A stretch of 20,271 nucleotides of DNA, taken from NCBI GenBank assembly GCA_002392765.1, contig DGHT01000060.1:1-20271 (forward strand), in the 5' to 3' direction. The first letter of the stretch is position 1, and every line of letters begins with the position of its first letter. The notes beneath the pieces were generated by a model. It was not told the DNA's origin. It saw only the letters and a program-made list of their open reading frames with translations, and ran no database searches. This DNA is from Verrucomicrobia bacterium UBA3841. GTDB taxonomy: Bacteria > Verrucomicrobiota > Kiritimatiellia > RFP12 > UBA1067. The translations under genes were made by a program, and so were the position numbers. Shown here piece by piece: positions 1 to 6,305 of the stretch.

Positions 1-472
1 AGCTCGCGGAATCGAGGAGCTTGAAACCCTCGAGACGGACGTTGCGGCAGTCGGCGAAGACCAGCCCGCGCGGACGCAGGCCCTCGCTGCCCGCCTCGTG
101 CGTGGCGAGATCAACCCAAGTCCAGCCGTTGCCGAGAATCGTTCCTTCGCCGGTCACCGCGATGTCATGCGCATTGGTGGCGATGACGACGCCCATCCAG
201 TCGCCTTCGGAATACGGACGCGTGAACTTCGGATAGGCGCTGCGATCGGATGTCCCTTCGAGGACGGCGCCCTTCTCAAGGTGAAGTTCGACGCCGCTCT
301 TGAGGTCAAGCTGTCCGACTACGTGGCGTCCTGCGGGAATACTCACAACTCCGCCGCCCATAGCGGAAGTCTCGTCGATTCTCGCCTGTATCGCGGCATC
401 TTCCCGCTGGGGCTGTCCCGCCAACGGCATCCACGCGAGAAGCGCGATCGCGCCCAATATCAATCTCTGCAT
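1..472 (-). CDS. GH28-like beta-helix glycosidase, N-terminal part (copy 1, runs off left edge)
   Basis: This is a secreted right-handed beta-helix enzyme of the polygalacturonase (GH28) type, which would hydrolyse pectic or related polysaccharides outside the cytoplasm. I read 157 codons from ATG at 470-472 with no stop up to the window edge. Residues 1-19 form a signal peptide (MQRLILGAIALLAWMPLAG). The following part matches the GH28 N-terminal pattern: an IQARIDE helix, GGGVVSIPAG, LKSGVELHLEKGAVL and a D..AYP segment. The catalytic Asp region would lie beyond the edge. A second copy starts at 6305; the 472 shared positions differ at about 21 sites with no gaps, by my count. An AAAGGA ribosome site precedes the start. 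It is divergent from the regulator gene and has its own promoter and inverted repeat. The family is fairly sure; the exact substrate is not. Confidence 0.85.
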   Translation of the reverse strand, partial: MQRLILGAIALLAWMPLAGQPQREDAAIQARIDETSAMGGGVVSIPAGRHVVGQLDLKSGVELHLEKGAVLEGTSDRSAYPKFTRPYSEGDWMGVVIATNAHDIAVTGEGTILGNGWTWVDLATHEAGSEGLRPRGLVFADCRNVRLEGFKLLDSAS

Positions 473-515
473 GTCGGACCAATCCTTTCGTCATTCAGAT
501 TCTTTGATTACATAT

Positions 516-544
516 ATTATCGCACATCCACGCCCAAGAATCAA
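516..544 (-). promoter_or_regulatory. sigma70-like promoter of GH28 copy 1
   Basis: Read on the minus strand, a -35 box TTGATT (539-544) and a -10 box GATAAT (516-521) are separated by exactly 17 bp. The same two boxes, spacing and surrounding bases recur at 17668-17696 in front of the fucosidase gene. The conserved block stops at the -10 box: sequence downstream of it differs between the two copies, as expected for a regulatory element. Confidence 0.65.
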
Positions 545-561
545 CCGCAATCAAACGGTTG
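542..561. promoter_or_regulatory. 20-bp inverted repeat, candidate XylR-type operator (site 1)
   Basis: The sequence caaccgcaatcaaacggttg has perfect 6-bp arms (CAACCG/CGGTTG) around 8 bp. It overlaps the outer half of the -35 box of the GH28 promoter, the usual place for an AraC-type activator that contacts sigma. An identical copy lies at 17694-17713. The neighbouring regulator at 807-1943 is the obvious candidate protein, but binding is inferred. The rest of the 334-base intergenic stretch 473-806 holds the two promoters, a second inverted repeat (709-729) and a short fucosidase-like scrap (627-652). Confidence 0.6.
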
Positions 562-675
562 CGCACAAGCATAACGTCAGTTTTCAGACAGTCGATTTCT
601 GCATCGTGATTTTCATCGTAGACCCTGAGACCGGACGCGAGATGCTTGACGCTCCCCCTCTTTTTAACTTCGTCA

Positions 676-704
676 TTGACACCCACGGCGGAGTGTGATA
701 TCAT
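676..704 (+). promoter_or_regulatory. sigma70-like promoter of the XylR-type regulator gene
   Basis: A consensus -35 TTGACA (676-681) and a -10 TATCAT (699-704, 5 of 6 matches) are 17 bp apart on the plus strand. Transcription would start near 711 and leave a leader of roughly 95 nt before the ATG at 807. Confidence 0.6.
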
Positions 705-708
705 AACC

Positions 709-729
709 ATGGTTTCAGCATAAAACCAT
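709..729. promoter_or_regulatory. inverted repeat at the regulator transcription start
   Basis: Perfect 7-bp arms ATGGTTT (709-715) and AAACCAT (723-729) flank a 7-bp spacer and lie on the predicted transcription start of the regulator gene. It could be an autoregulatory operator or a small 5' hairpin. Nothing in the sequence decides between these. Confidence 0.35.
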
Positions 730-806
730 ATTTGGTAAATAAAGAAGAAAGCAACTGGAGATACTTGTCTGGTGAGATAGCGCCAAATTATGCAATAATC
801 CACAAC

Positions 807-1943
807 ATGCAGAAAGACTTGGCCATACTTCTCCGCATCGGCGGCACGACGGGGCGCAACATCCTCGCCGGCATCTTGAAGCGCATCAAGGACAGAGACA
901 ACTGCACAATCCGCATCGCAAGCGACGCGAACGACTTTCGGAGGGTCGCTTCGTCCGCGTCGGCGCTGATCGCGGACACGTCAGCTGACGTCGCTACAAT
1001 ACAGACGGCGATTGCGTGCGGCAAGCCTGTCGTCCTCCTCAACGACTGGCGCATCAAGGAGCACCCCGAAAACCTCGGACACATCCGCACGGACGACGGC
1101 GAGATCGGATTCAAGGCGGCGAATTACCTGCTTTCGCTCGGCAAGTTCAGGGCGTTTGGCTATGTTCCCGCCCATACGGACTGCAAATGGTCCGTTAAGC
1201 GCGGACGCGCCTTTCAGCTCCGGCTCAGGCGAAACGGCTGCGAATGCAGCATGTTCAACTCCTCAGAAAGTGAAGACGGCGCGCTAGGCACATGGCTAAA
1301 GGGCCTGCCAAAGCCCGCCGCCGTGTTCTGCGCATGGGACGCGGTCGCGGCAGATGTGGCATTTGCGGCACGAAAGGCAAAGGTAAAAATTCCGTCACAG
1401 GTCGTCCTGCTCGGCGTAGACAATGACGAAACATACTGCACATCGACGTCGCCGCAGATATCCAGCATCGAGTTCGACGCGGAGAACGAAGGCCGCATGG
1501 CGGCGGAGCTCATGCTGAAGATGCTGAAATCGCGAAAGCCCGGAGCCTCGCGGACAATCTGCTGCGGAACAGCGAAGCGCATCGTTGAGCGCGAATCCAC
1601 CCGCCCCCCCGCGCCAGCAGCCTTTCTCGTCGAACGCGCGATGAAGTTCATCTACGAAAACGCGACAAAGGGAATCGATCCTGGCGATGTAGCAGACAAT
1701 CTTGGAATCTCGCGCACCCTGCTCGACCTCCGATTCAGAGAGACCGGCAACACATCCGTCGGACGGCTTATTCTGGAACACCGGCTCAATGCGCTCGCGG
1801 CGCTAATCGCCAAAACACGATATCCCCTGCTCAGGGCGATCAGCCAATGCGGCTTCGGCAGCATCAACCATGCAAAGGCCGTGTTCAAGAAGCGCTTCGG
1901 CATGACGATGCGCGAATACCGCGCGCATAACTCCCCCAGATAA
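807..1943 (+). CDS. XylR-type transcriptional regulator (LacI-like sensor plus AraC HTH)
   Basis: This 378-residue protein is a sugar-responsive regulator. Residues 1 to about 265 form a periplasmic-binding-protein-like (LacI/GalR C-terminal type) sensor, with recognisable stretches VVLLND, DDGEIGFKAANYLLSLG, FGYVP, VFCAWDAVA and VLLGVDND. Residues from about 275 form an AraC/XylS DNA-binding domain with two helix-turn-helix units (VADNLGISRTLLDLRFRE and AISQCGFGSINHAKAVFKKR). This fold order is that of E. coli XylR. I chose the ATG at 807 because the first sensor strand (DLAILLRI) starts right after it; an in-frame TTG at 732 would add 25 residues of unlikely sequence. There is no strong ribosome site at 807. 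It is divergent from GH28 copy 1, beside an inverted repeat that recurs before the fucosidase operon, so it probably activates both. The inducer is unknown. Confidence 0.88.
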   Translation: MQKDLAILLRIGGTTGRNILAGILKRIKDRDNCTIRIASDANDFRRVASSASALIADTSADVATIQTAIACGKPVVLLNDWRIKEHPENLGHIRTDDGEIGFKAANYLLSLGKFRAFGYVPAHTDCKWSVKRGRAFQLRLRRNGCECSMFNSSESEDGALGTWLKGLPKPAAVFCAWDAVAADVAFAARKAKVKIPSQVVLLGVDNDETYCTSTSPQISSIEFDAENEGRMAAELMLKMLKSRKPGASRTICCGTAKRIVERESTRPPAPAAFLVERAMKFIYENATKGIDPGDVADNLGISRTLLDLRFRETGNTSVGRLILEHRLNALAALIAKTRYPLLRAISQCGFGSINHAKAVFKKRFGMTMREYRAHNSPR

Positions 1944-2130
1944 ACACCCGGGATATCGGCCATCGGCAAGGGGCGGCGAGTCCCGTCAGTTCGGGGTTCA
2001 TCTTCACGACGACGTCCGTTTCTCGGCGCGGTTCGAGACGACGATGTATTTTCCATCAGGTGTAAAGCGAATTGCCGCAGCCAGGTATGAAGAATAGCGT
2101 GGCCGCGACCAATATGAATCTCTGCTCGTC
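1944..2130 (-). pseudogene. decayed secreted beta-propeller gene start (remnant)
   Basis: Directly behind the glycosidase at 2131-3714 lies a wrecked gene start. On the minus strand it has a GGAGGTAAGAC ribosome site like that of the GH28 copy at 6305, but the start codon reads GAG instead of ATG. The next codons give EQRFILVAATLFFIPGCGNS, a signal-peptide or lipoprotein-like stretch, ending in a stop after three more residues. In another frame FTPDGKYIVVSNRAEKR follows, a typical beta-propeller repeat strand. After one more frame shift DVVVKMNPELTG continues it. I infer a lost TolB- or lactonase-like propeller protein. The similarity of the start region to GH28 is directly visible; the propeller call is from motif only. 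Confidence 0.4.
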
Positions 2131-3714
2131 TTACCTCCTTAATTCGTTCCGGCCCGCCTTGACCGCAAACTCGCGTCCGTCGGCAAATAGCGTGAACGGA
2201 CGGTTCGACTCGACGACGATTTCATCCTTCGTGGCGACGACAGAGCAAAGCACCTTGCCGAAACGGTAGTTCTCCACGCCGACGCGCCCTTTCGGATTCT
2301 TCGGGAAGTCGCAGACGAGCGTGTTCTTGAAGGCGTCGGCTGCCTTGACGCCGATGATGTCCTCGATGAAAAGCGAGATGGGGCCCAATGCAGACCAGCC
2401 GCAGAAGTCGGGACGCACATAGCCGGGCTTCTTGAGATAGTTCCCCGGCTTGGCCTCGGTCGGCGAATAGTCCTCCCAGATCGTATGCGGCTCGAATTCG
2501 GCGTACGTCCTGTACATGTGCAGAACGGTCTTGAGCGCCAGCTCGCGCGCAAGGCCGCCGTCTCCGTAGGCGTCAACGCCCTTGACCGTCATGTACGCCA
2601 TAGGCAGCCAGAGGCAGCCGCGGCAGAATCCGCCCGCGGGGATGAAGTCGGCATCGTTGCGCGCCAATGACGGAATCGGCATTTCGCCGCCGAACGTTTC
2701 GGGATCCTTGAGCCAGCTCTCCAGACGGTCGGCCATGCCGCGCGTCGGCATCTCGGCAAGGAGCGGCCAGAACGACGCGGGGGTTGCAACCTTGACCTTC
2801 GAGCGGTCGCTTGCGAGAATGTCGTAGTAGAAGCCGTCCGTCTCATCCCAATAAAGAGAGTTCAACTTCTCTTTCGCCGCCTCCCATTTCTTCTTCCATT
2901 CGGCGGCTTCATCGTCCCTGCCCAGCAAACCTGCGATACGCGAGAGATAAAGCGCGGAAAGTCCCTGCTGCGCGAGCGCGTCAAGCCACAGGAGATCGGG
3001 ATTGTTCGGACATGCGCTGGGATTGCCCGTGTCCCTGTCACCCTTCCGCCCCCTCGGCGTATTGTCCATGCCGCTTGGATTCCCCGCCCAACGGTAGCCG
3101 TCCCCGACCTTCTTGAGAGCGACGGGGCAGGCTCCCGCAGACGGGCGCGGCGCGGCGGGATCAAACGAATCGAAAAGTTCGTACCACCGCTGAAGCCAGC
3201 GCTTTTCGAGATAGACTTTTTCCAGCCGCGCCCTGTCTCCCGTTTGAAGCGCATGGGTGTATTCCGCCCACGCGAAAACGGGCGGGTTGTCCGGATGGTG
3301 AATCTTGAATTCGAGGATCTTCCCCTCTTCCTCGCCGCAATGGCGGTTGCCCACGACCTTTGGAAGCTCGTCCGCACCGCCGTCCAGCATCAGCGCGTAG
3401 AAGTTCTCCAGCGACTCGACGCCGGGAAACTCCCAGGGGCAGTACTTGCAGAAAAGCGTCATGAAGCAGGTGTCCCAGATCCAGATGCGGTCGGAACGGT
3501 GCGCCTCGTCCATGTAGCGCGGCGCAGGCAGTCCTGGGACGATGTCGATGCGACCGTGGGCGATTTCCCATGCCTTGTAGTAGAAGTCGACCAGCTCCGG
3601 CCGCTCGTCGTAGACTGGCCTCGGCAAAGCCCGCTCCCAGGCGGGCATGGTCTCTGCGGAAACTCCGTAGCCCGCGGCGATCACCGCCAATCCAGCTGCA
3701 AATACCCTTCTCAT
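2131..3714 (-). CDS. secreted (alpha/alpha)6-barrel glycoside hydrolase, GH63/MGH1-like
   Basis: This 527-residue protein is an inverting-type glycosidase of the trehalase/GH63 superfamily by its look; the substrate is not readable. Residues 1-20 are a signal peptide (MRRVFAAGLAVIAAG...). The barrel follows: RIWIWDTCFMTLF (W80, D81), VFAWAEYTHAL, LWLDALAQQGLSALYLSRI, LYWDETDGFYYDI, GGFCRGCLWLPMAYM and, late in the chain, HTIWEDYSPTE followed by DFCGWSALGPI, the usual acidic site of GH37/63 relatives. The end is a small beta domain (PFTLFADGREFAVKAG). A GGGAGG ribosome site precedes the ATG. The TAA stop sits inside the ribosome site of the decayed gene behind it. The start region closely resembles that of the deacetylase at 11819. 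A partial copy of its 3' end lies upstream at about 3750-3816. Confidence 0.75.
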   Translation of the reverse strand: MRRVFAAGLAVIAAGYGVSAETMPAWERALPRPVYDERPELVDFYYKAWEIAHGRIDIVPGLPAPRYMDEAHRSDRIWIWDTCFMTLFCKYCPWEFPGVESLENFYALMLDGGADELPKVVGNRHCGEEEGKILEFKIHHPDNPPVFAWAEYTHALQTGDRARLEKVYLEKRWLQRWYELFDSFDPAAPRPSAGACPVALKKVGDGYRWAGNPSGMDNTPRGRKGDRDTGNPSACPNNPDLLWLDALAQQGLSALYLSRIAGLLGRDDEAAEWKKKWEAAKEKLNSLYWDETDGFYYDILASDRSKVKVATPASFWPLLAEMPTRGMADRLESWLKDPETFGGEMPIPSLARNDADFIPAGGFCRGCLWLPMAYMTVKGVDAYGDGGLARELALKTVLHMYRTYAEFEPHTIWEDYSPTEAKPGNYLKKPGYVRPDFCGWSALGPISLFIEDIIGVKAADAFKNTLVCDFPKNPKGRVGVENYRFGKVLCSVVATKDEIVVESNRPFTLFADGREFAVKAGRNELRR

Positions 3715-3749
3715 TTTACATGTTCCTCCCTTTAGATGTCAGACTTGCT

Positions 3750-3816
3750 TGCTTAATGCATTCCGGCCCGTATTGACCGCAAACACGCATCCGTCGGCAA
3801 ATAGCGTGAATGGACT
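3750..3816 (-). repeat. second copy of the 3' end of the GH63-like gene
   Basis: Positions of about 3750-3816 are homologous to about 2137-2203, the last codons of the glycosidase gene. Read on the minus strand this copy gives PFTLFADGCVFAVNTGRNAL, against PFTLFADGREFAVKAGRNEL in the intact gene, then runs into SKQV and a stop. Just before PFT the frame is closed by TGA, so it is a detached tail. It suggests that a related gene once ended here, between the phosphatase and the intact glycosidase. Confidence 0.65.
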
Positions 3817-4025
3817 ATGTTCGGATGATCAATAGCCACGTAACCCTCGGCGCTTCCACCTAGTGCGATTGCTGCGGCGCGGATGCACATTGAATCCGGG
3901 GGAATCTCAATCCAGTCGCCGGACTTGCATACCACCTCGGAGAGCTTTCCGTCGCTTCGCTCCGAACGCCTGCCGGCGGAGCCTCCTTTCAGGCGTTCTC
4001 TTTGTCGCAGTTCCATTTTCTTCAT
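3753..4025 (-). CDS. small chimeric ORF overlapping the phosphatase stop (doubtful gene)
   Basis: A 90-codon ORF starts with an ATG that shares bases with the TGA of the phosphatase gene (ATGA overlap), so it could be translated by coupling. I do not recognise it. Its first 30 residues (MKKMELRQRERLKGGSAGRR...) are made by the inverted repeat at 3964-3998. The middle (KSGDWIEIPPDSMC, AIALGGSAEGYVAIDHPNI) looks like the end of some real protein domain. The last 20 residues are an out-of-frame reading of the duplicated glycosidase 3' end. It is probably a mosaic left by rearrangement and not a working gene. It fills the 307-base stretch between the phosphatase and the glycosidase. Confidence 0.25.
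   Translation of the reverse strand: MKKMELRQRERLKGGSAGRRSERSDGKLSEVVCKSGDWIEIPPDSMCIRAAAIALGGSAEGYVAIDHPNIVHSRYLPTDACLRSIRAGMH
3964..3998. repeat. 9-bp perfect inverted repeat (REP-like hairpin)
   Basis: GAACGCCTG (3964-3972) and CAGGCGTTC (3990-3998) are perfect complements around a 17-base GC-rich loop that contains a smaller self-complementary part (GGAGGCTCC on the minus strand). It lies just downstream of the phosphatase stop. No T-tract follows on the minus strand, so it is not a standard terminator. Confidence 0.5.
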
Positions 4026-5410
4026 CTCGATTCGTCCAGCATAATAGAGCGGAATTCGGAGATTTCGGCTTCTGTCACGCCGCAGTCGAGAAGGTAGAGC
4101 TCTATGCGCCTCATAAGGCTGTCGCCATCCTTGCCGTACTTGGCAAAGCCCGCGTCGTGCAGAGAGTTCCCCTTCTCGAGAAAAGCCTTGATTTGAGGTT
4201 CTATCTTGCCAGAGTACACGGTGGATTCCCAGTCTGTCTCAAGTTCGTGCTTGCTTACGCCCAGCACGCCATTGAGCACGTATGCGAGCGATCCGGTGCG
4301 GTCCTTCCCGCCGATGCAGTGGAAGTAGATCGGATAGTTCTTCCTGTCGCAGAACACGCGGAAGTTCTCCGCCATTACCTTCTTGCCGTAGTCGCCAAAT
4401 ATCCCTGCATAGCACGACGTGGGATGGTTTATGTAGGCGACGCCCGATCCAAGCGGAGACTCCGCCATGTCTGCGATTTCGCGCCTGCTGCGGAGGTCGA
4501 GGTCGGTGCGTATGCCAAGCGTTCCAGCAAGGTACTTTACGTCCTCCACCGTGAGCCGGTTGCGACCTGGCTTCTCGCCTGTCGCGCTGTTGTTGTTGAG
4601 CCCCTGCCCGCGATACGCCATCCCCTGCTTCACGCGGCGTCCGTCGGCGGTGCGCCGCCCGCCGAGGTCGCGGATGTTGTTGACACTGCCCTCAATCTCT
4701 ATCCAGCGAGGCGCGACGTCTTCCGTGCGGAACGACGCGACGGCGGAAGCGACCCTCTTTTTCCTTTCATCGCATCTGCACTTGCTGCCGCAGTCGGGCT
4801 TTGCGCACCGCGCACTTCCCGTCACGCGCCAGCGGTATTCCTCGCCGACTTCAAGATTGGCCATCGGCACTACGTAGCTGCATTCGCCGTCCTTCGCCTT
4901 GCACTCCTTTTCGCCCGCGAACCACGTCCGCGCGTCGGAAAGGTCTGGCGCCTTGCCAATCTCGATCTTCCACGGAGCGCCCTCCCTTTCCGTCGCAGTC
5001 CACTTGAGGACGAGCGGAACGGACTTTCGCCACGAATGGTCGTGGCGAACCTTCTTGTCGTCTTCAATGACCTTCAGCCGCTCTGCTAGAGTCAGCGGGG
5101 CCATGACCTTCTTCTGCGCCTCGGGCACAAGCGCGACGATCTCACCGCCTGCAGGCGCAATCGGCGCTACCGCCGCAAGGCCAGTACCCGCGGCAAGCGC
5201 AAGGATTGCAACTATGACGCTATTCGCATTGTAGAGTAGAGACCCACGCCTCGGCGTTGCCGCGCACCTGCTTGCGCACCCTTCGGGTTGCCTTCGGCAA
5301 GGTCTCCTCCGAAGCGAAGCTTCTGCGGTGCATGATGCGACTTCCCCCTCATCAAACCGGACATGCGGATTTCCCGCATCCGGCTTTCCACGTAGAGCTG
5401 CATTCGTCAT
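4022..5410 (-). CDS. secreted fibronectin-III plus tyrosine-phosphatase-like protein
   Basis: This 462-residue protein carries a Y_phosphatase3-type protein-tyrosine/dual-specificity phosphatase domain. The active-site loop is HCIGGKDRTG, giving C365 and R371 of the C-x5-R motif. The family's opening motif is present as NIRDLGGRRTADGRRVKQG. Before it, from about residue 105 to 240, is a fibronectin-III-like domain (LVLKWT, WKIEIGKAPDLSDA, LEVGEEYRWRVTG) with a loop holding four cysteines (CAKPDCGSKCRC). The hydrophobic signal segment (VIVAILALAAGTGLAA) begins only after about 60 residues encoded by a group II intron-like piece. No in-frame start codon lies closer to it, so I take the ATG at 5410, with AAAGGAAA upstream. 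The phosphatase call is strong. The export route and true N-terminus are uncertain. Its role in glycan use is unknown; phosphorylated sugars or proteins are possible substrates. Confidence 0.75.
   Translation of the reverse strand: MTNAALRGKPDAGNPHVRFDEGEVASCTAEASLRRRPCRRQPEGCASRCAATPRRGSLLYNANSVIVAILALAAGTGLAAVAPIAPAGGEIVALVPEAQKKVMAPLTLAERLKVIEDDKKVRHDHSWRKSVPLVLKWTATEREGAPWKIEIGKAPDLSDARTWFAGEKECKAKDGECSYVVPMANLEVGEEYRWRVTGSARCAKPDCGSKCRCDERKKRVASAVASFRTEDVAPRWIEIEGSVNNIRDLGGRRTADGRRVKQGMAYRGQGLNNNSATGEKPGRNRLTVEDVKYLAGTLGIRTDLDLRSRREIADMAESPLGSGVAYINHPTSCYAGIFGDYGKKVMAENFRVFCDRKNYPIYFHCIGGKDRTGSLAYVLNGVLGVSKHELETDWESTVYSGKIEPQIKAFLEKGNSLHDAGFAKYGKDGDSLMRRIELYLLDCGVTEAEISEFRSIMLDESR
5231..5397 (-). 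mobile_element. group II intron-like remnant (domain V/VI hairpins) inside the phosphatase leader
   Basis: On the minus strand, 5385-5354 folds like group II intron domain V. It begins AGCCGGA, pairs its lower stem with TCCGGTT, has a 2-base TG bulge, an upper stem TGCGG/CCGCA and a GAAAT loop. The AGC start and the bulge position fit the catalytic domain V; the five-base loop is not the strict GAAA tetraloop. Behind it come several small GC-rich hairpins (for example CCTTGCCGAAGG and ACCCGAAGGGT), ending at CTCTAC. The hexamer GTAGAG (plus strand) flanks both ends at 5231-5236 and 5392-5397. No reverse transcriptase is present. The piece is read through in frame as the start of the phosphatase gene. 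Confidence 0.5.
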
Positions 5411-5456
5411 AGCTTGGCTTTTCCTTTCTTTGCTTTTACAAGTTGTTGCTGATGTA

Positions 5457-6305
5457 TTATACCGATTTTTTCCTGTCAATACCGCCCTCCCACCACTCCC
5501 GGCCGTTGCGGGGATCGGGATGGCTGCGGCGCGCCATTTCGCCGCGGCAGTCCTCGAACAGGACATTGCGCATCACGCCGTGGGAGGCCGTTCCGAGCTT
5601 GAACGCATTGCCGGTCGACCGGCTGATGCAGCGCCGCACGACGACGTTCTCGACCGTATAGTCCGGGCAGTTCGACTTGAGCACGATCGCGTCGTCGCTT
5701 GCATCAATGTCGCAGTCTTCGATCAGGACGTTCCGCGCCTCGATGTCGAAGCCGTCGTTGTTCTAGGTGCAGTGGTTGTCGATCGTCACACGGCGGGCGA
5801 CAACGCCGTCCACCTTGTGGAACACGATACCCCAGCTCGCGGAATCGAGGAGCTTGAAACCCTCGAGACGGACGTTGCGGCAGTCGGCGAAGACGAGCCC
5901 GCGCGGACGCAGGCCCTCGCTCCCGGCCTCGTGCGTGGCGAGATCAACCCATGTCCAGCCGTTGCCGAGAATCGTCCCCTCGCCGGTCACCGCGATGTCA
6001 TGCGCATTGGTGGCGATGACGACGCCCATCCAGTCGCCTTCGGAATACGGACGCGTGAACTTCGGATAGGCGCTGCGATCGGATGTCCCCTCGAGTACGG
6101 CGCCTTTCTCAAGGTGAAGCTCGACGCCGCTCTTGAGGTCAAGCTGTCCGACTACGTGGCGTCCCGCGGGAATGCTCACCACTCCGCCGCCCCTTGCGGA
6201 CGTTTCGTCGATTCTCGCCTGTATCTCGGCATCTTCACGCTGGGGCTGTCCCGCCAACGGCATCCACGCGAGAAGCGTGATCGCACCCAATATCAATCTC
6301 TGCAT
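5457..6305 (-). pseudogene. GH28-like beta-helix glycosidase, copy 2, broken by amber codon and shortened
   Basis: The start is the same as copy 1 (signal peptide MQRLILGAITLLAWMPLAG). After 180 codons an in-frame TAG (5763-5765) interrupts the sequence TIDNHCT, and the frame then continues as NNDGFDIEARNVLIEDCDID, DASDDAIVLKSN and NAFKLGTASHGVMRNVLFEDC. These carry the GH28 catalytic acids (N-x-D motif at D184, the DD pair at D204/D205), so the stop removes the active site. One base change (cta to ctc on the plus strand) would restore a Glu codon. The reading frame ends at 5457 after a tail (EWWEGGIDRKKSV) unlike GH28, so about 120 or more residues of a usual enzyme are also missing. The ATG lies inside the last codons of the gene upstream, with GGAGGTAAGAC as ribosome site. 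Genes here end in TAG as well, so recoding is unlikely. Confidence 0.8.

Noticed and set aside
495..803. 102-codon minus-strand ORF in the regulator/GH28 intergenic region
   Set aside because: It spans both promoters and operators and has no ribosome site; only the HLASGL stretch in it looks like protein and that is explained as a fucosidase scrap.
732..806. TTG start at 732 for the regulator
   Set aside because: It would add 25 residues without sensor-domain character and has no ribosome site; the ATG at 807 fits the first strand of the fold.
5456..5479. Possible phosphatase promoter TTGACA ... TATAAT on the minus strand
   Set aside because: Both boxes are perfect (5474-5479 and 5456-5461), but the spacer is only 12 bp, too short for a sigma70 promoter; at best the -10 box works with another upstream site.
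5763..5765. Recoding of TAG as an amino acid
   Set aside because: The fucosidase gene ends in TAG and all other genes use standard stops, and the gene copy is damaged at its 3' end as well, so a plain nonsense mutation is more likely.
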